From positions 2,604,001 through 2,668,000 of the forward strand of contig OZ345361.1 in assembly GCA_977006965.1 (NCBI GenBank): 64,000 nucleotides of DNA, written 5' to 3'. The stretch's first letter is position 1. Each line of letters begins with the position of its first letter. Shown in pieces: positions 62,383-64,000 of this stretch. The translations under genes and the position numbers were made by a program. This stretch comes from Phymatolithon calcareum. Taxonomy: Eukaryota > Rhodophyta > Florideophyceae > Hapalidiales. Under the pieces are notes generated by a model that did no database searches, was not told the DNA's origin, and saw nothing but the letters and a program-made list of their open reading frames with translations.

Positions 62383-64000
62383 TTATATAAGCGCCGCGAG
62401 TCGAGCACGAAGAGATTTCACCCTGCTCTGCCTTGGCGATCCAGAATTCTTTTCCTTCTCTTTCTCTTTCTCTTCTCGTCTGCGTCTCGACGATGAAGAG
62501 CCCGGTCCGCCAGTATTTCTTCTGCTGAGCACAGAGGTCAATCTGTTGGGTGTGGAGAAGATGCGAGAAGGGGATCGATGTGGTCTTCCGTCGCCATTAG
62601 CCGTTGTCGATTTGCGCTCGCCACGCCACGAAAGGAATCGGTCCTCGTCACCGCCAATGATTGAGGATCGTCGTCCAGCTGACTTATCGTCCTTTTTGCG
62701 AAATCCGTGCAGCGATGGGAACGAAATGAGCCGATTTGTTGGTTGCGGTAGCTCCTGGGTCTGGAAACGTCCTGGAGTACTCAATGAACGACGCGGTTTC
62801 AATTGCTCACTGGACGAAGTGATCGAGACGTTATCGTCTTCAATTTCGACAGTCGGCCGAGTGCTCTCCTGTGGTGGTACAAGCAGTTCGGAAGTTGCCT
62901 CAGTCTTCACTGGAGGGGTGTCCGATACAGGGTTTGCCGGATTCGATTCCGACACTGCATCTGGCGCGATGACGTTCATGTTGGGATTCTTGGCTGGTGA
63001 CGGTGTAAGAGGAAGTCTCTTAGGCTCCAAGGACACTTTGGGGCCGTCAGCGAAAGAGCTATCGGATTTGGAGTTACGAATGGCCGCAGCTCGACGGGCA
63101 ATATGACGTGGAGTTGGTTTTCTTGTCAACTGCTTGTTTTTGAATAGGCCTGAATTTTGTTGTGCATTCCTATCAGCCGGGGATAAGAAATCATCTTCAA
63201 GAACAAGCGCTGGAGTCCTTGTTCTAATCGACACATCTCGCGATCGTTCAGCCAGAAGCTGCGAAACACCACCACCTGGAAGCGGAAACTCATCACGGAA
63301 GAGTTCCTTTTCATTGATAGGAGTTCTCAGTGGTGGCTCTTGGAGCGGCGTGTCGCTAGATTCCCGCAATTTTGACGCCGTATATGACGGAGGTAATTCT
63401 GCAAATCGCACAGTTTTCGCTCCATTCTTCTTTCGCTTCGGAAACTTCGACACCGGAACTTTGTAGAACGGAATCGTAGTTTCCCATTCATCAAAAGTAA
63501 TACGACTCAGCATTGCCAGTCCACCAGACTTTCGCAAAGTGCTCTTTTTTGGTTTGGCTGGCCGCGGACGAGGAGGACCTTCTCGGGCAGTCTGCACAAC
63601 TTCAGATGCCTTTTGAAGATCTTCTACGGTGGATAAGAATTCCATTTTCAATTGCAACGCTTGAGTAGGCAACAGATCCTCGTTGCCGATGTCAATGCCT
63701 TCCGTTTCGTTCAATGTCACATCCCCAGGCAACGGAGTATCAATTTCCATCTCCTCGACACTCGCTTCCGATTCTGCCACTTCGTGGGCAACCTTTGCCA
63801 GATTGCCGGTCGAATCGCTCTCGAACACTTCTGAGTCATCAAACTCATCCAACACTTCGACGTCAGCCACCCAGTCCGGCGGGTTCTTATTCTCAGCCGA
63901 TACTCGAGATAGAGCGATGAGATCTCCAGTCAGCTCATGCGAATCTTTCGCATTCGCGAGAGGAGACGGTGCAACCTCTTTCTCCAATAATTCGGAACTC
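62383..64000 (-). CDS. Unrecognised Ser/Pro-rich, probably nuclear protein, 5' end outside the window
   Basis: At least 538 codons; the frame is open to the window edge with no ATG, so the N-terminus is missing. The visible part begins acidic (DEFDDSEVFESDS), then has many S/T-P sites (TPSPAK, RSLSTPGR, RIFSTPNRL) and basic clusters (KPKKSTLRKSG, PKRKKNGAKTVRFAELP). It ends with a short run of repeated EK (EKEKEKEK) and SRVKSLRARLAALI. The KTVRFAELP stretch resembles a PP1-docking RVxF-like motif. Disordered, CDK-type sites suggest a cell-cycle or chromatin role; no family recognised. Confidence 0.6.
   Translation of the reverse strand, partial: SSELLEKEVAPSPLANAKDSHELTGDLIALSRVSAENKNPPDWVADVEVLDEFDDSEVFESDSTGNLAKVAHEVAESEASVEEMEIDTPLPGDVTLNETEGIDIGNEDLLPTQALQLKMEFLSTVEDLQKASEVVQTAREGPPRPRPAKPKKSTLRKSGGLAMLSRITFDEWETTIPFYKVPVSKFPKRKKNGAKTVRFAELPPSYTASKLRESSDTPLQEPPLRTPINEKELFRDEFPLPGGGVSQLLAERSRDVSIRTRTPALVLEDDFLSPADRNAQQNSGLFKNKQLTRKPTPRHIARRAAAIRNSKSDSSFADGPKVSLEPKRLPLTPSPAKNPNMNVIAPDAVSESNPANPVSDTPPVKTEATSELLVPPQESTRPTVEIEDDNVSITSSSEQLKPRRSLSTPGRFQTQELPQPTNRLISFPSLHGFRKKDDKSAGRRSSIIGGDEDRFLSWRGERKSTTANGDGRPHRSPSRIFSTPNRLTSVLSRRNTGGPGSSSSRRRREEKEKEKEKNSGSPRQSRVKSLRARLAALI

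Noticed and set aside
1-64000. tRNA or rRNA genes
   Set aside because: I looked for T-loop-like GTTCRANYC boxes with matching stems and for rRNA signatures and found none I could support; a tRNAscan or Infernal run would settle it.

Overview
The window looks like nuclear DNA of a mesophilic red alga (Rhodophyta), most likely one of the multicellular or intron-poor mesophilic lineages. Three observations point this way. A split gene near 0.75-1.3 kb encodes an NblA/Ycf18-type phycobilisome-degradation protein, and VIPP1 and an MgtC-type protein both carry N-terminal extensions that look plastid-targeting. The genes are eukaryotic: Sec16, two p24 cargo receptors, ERCC1, TFIIIA, COX19, FHIT and a Borealin-like protein. 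Introns are few and short (68-126 nt in the genes I trust), with GTAYG/GTRNG donors and often a CTAAC branch-point-like sequence. This is inference from gene content; I cannot name the genus.

Layout. 0.7-22.4 kb is gene-rich: NblA-like, BAR-domain protein, COX19, MgtC-like membrane protein, D-lactate dehydrogenase (with a 35-nt first exon), Borealin-like protein, two tandem p24 proteins (one with a very large His/Asp-rich insertion), VIPP1, a Yae1-domain protein, an SMP+C2 lipid-transfer/tether protein, two small membrane-protein candidates and one unrecognised 555-aa protein. 22.4-34.4 kb is gene-poor, AT-richer, and holds long near-perfect palindromes and a LINE remnant. 34.4-50.4 kb is gene-rich again: a three-exon exostosin-type glycosyltransferase, a giant Sec16 (over 3,280 codons, with an array of about 83-residue repeats), ERCC1 and an unrecognised helical protein. 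50.4-55 kb is gene-poor with an RNase H-like retroelement fragment. 55-57.3 kb holds two almost identical genes for a secreted 18-cysteine protein. 58.5-64 kb holds FHIT, a nine-finger TFIIIA and the 3' part of an unknown, probably nuclear protein running off the window.

Functional themes. The early secretory pathway is strongly represented (two p24s, Sec16, exostosin, secreted Cys-rich pair, SMP/C2 and BAR membrane proteins), as are thylakoid/plastid maintenance (NblA-like, VIPP1, MgtC-like) and nuclear processes (ERCC1, TFIIIA, Borealin-like, Yae1-type). There is no operon logic. Neighbours are often convergent with short gaps, e.g. 82 nt between VIPP1 and the Yae1-type gene.

Most notable: the nuclear NblA-like gene, the metal-binding-looking insertion inside a p24 GOLD domain, the Cys-rich twins whose mature proteins match but whose promoters and signal-peptide starts differ, and a scattered set of near-perfect palindromes (up to a perfect 50-nt one) in intergenic DNA.
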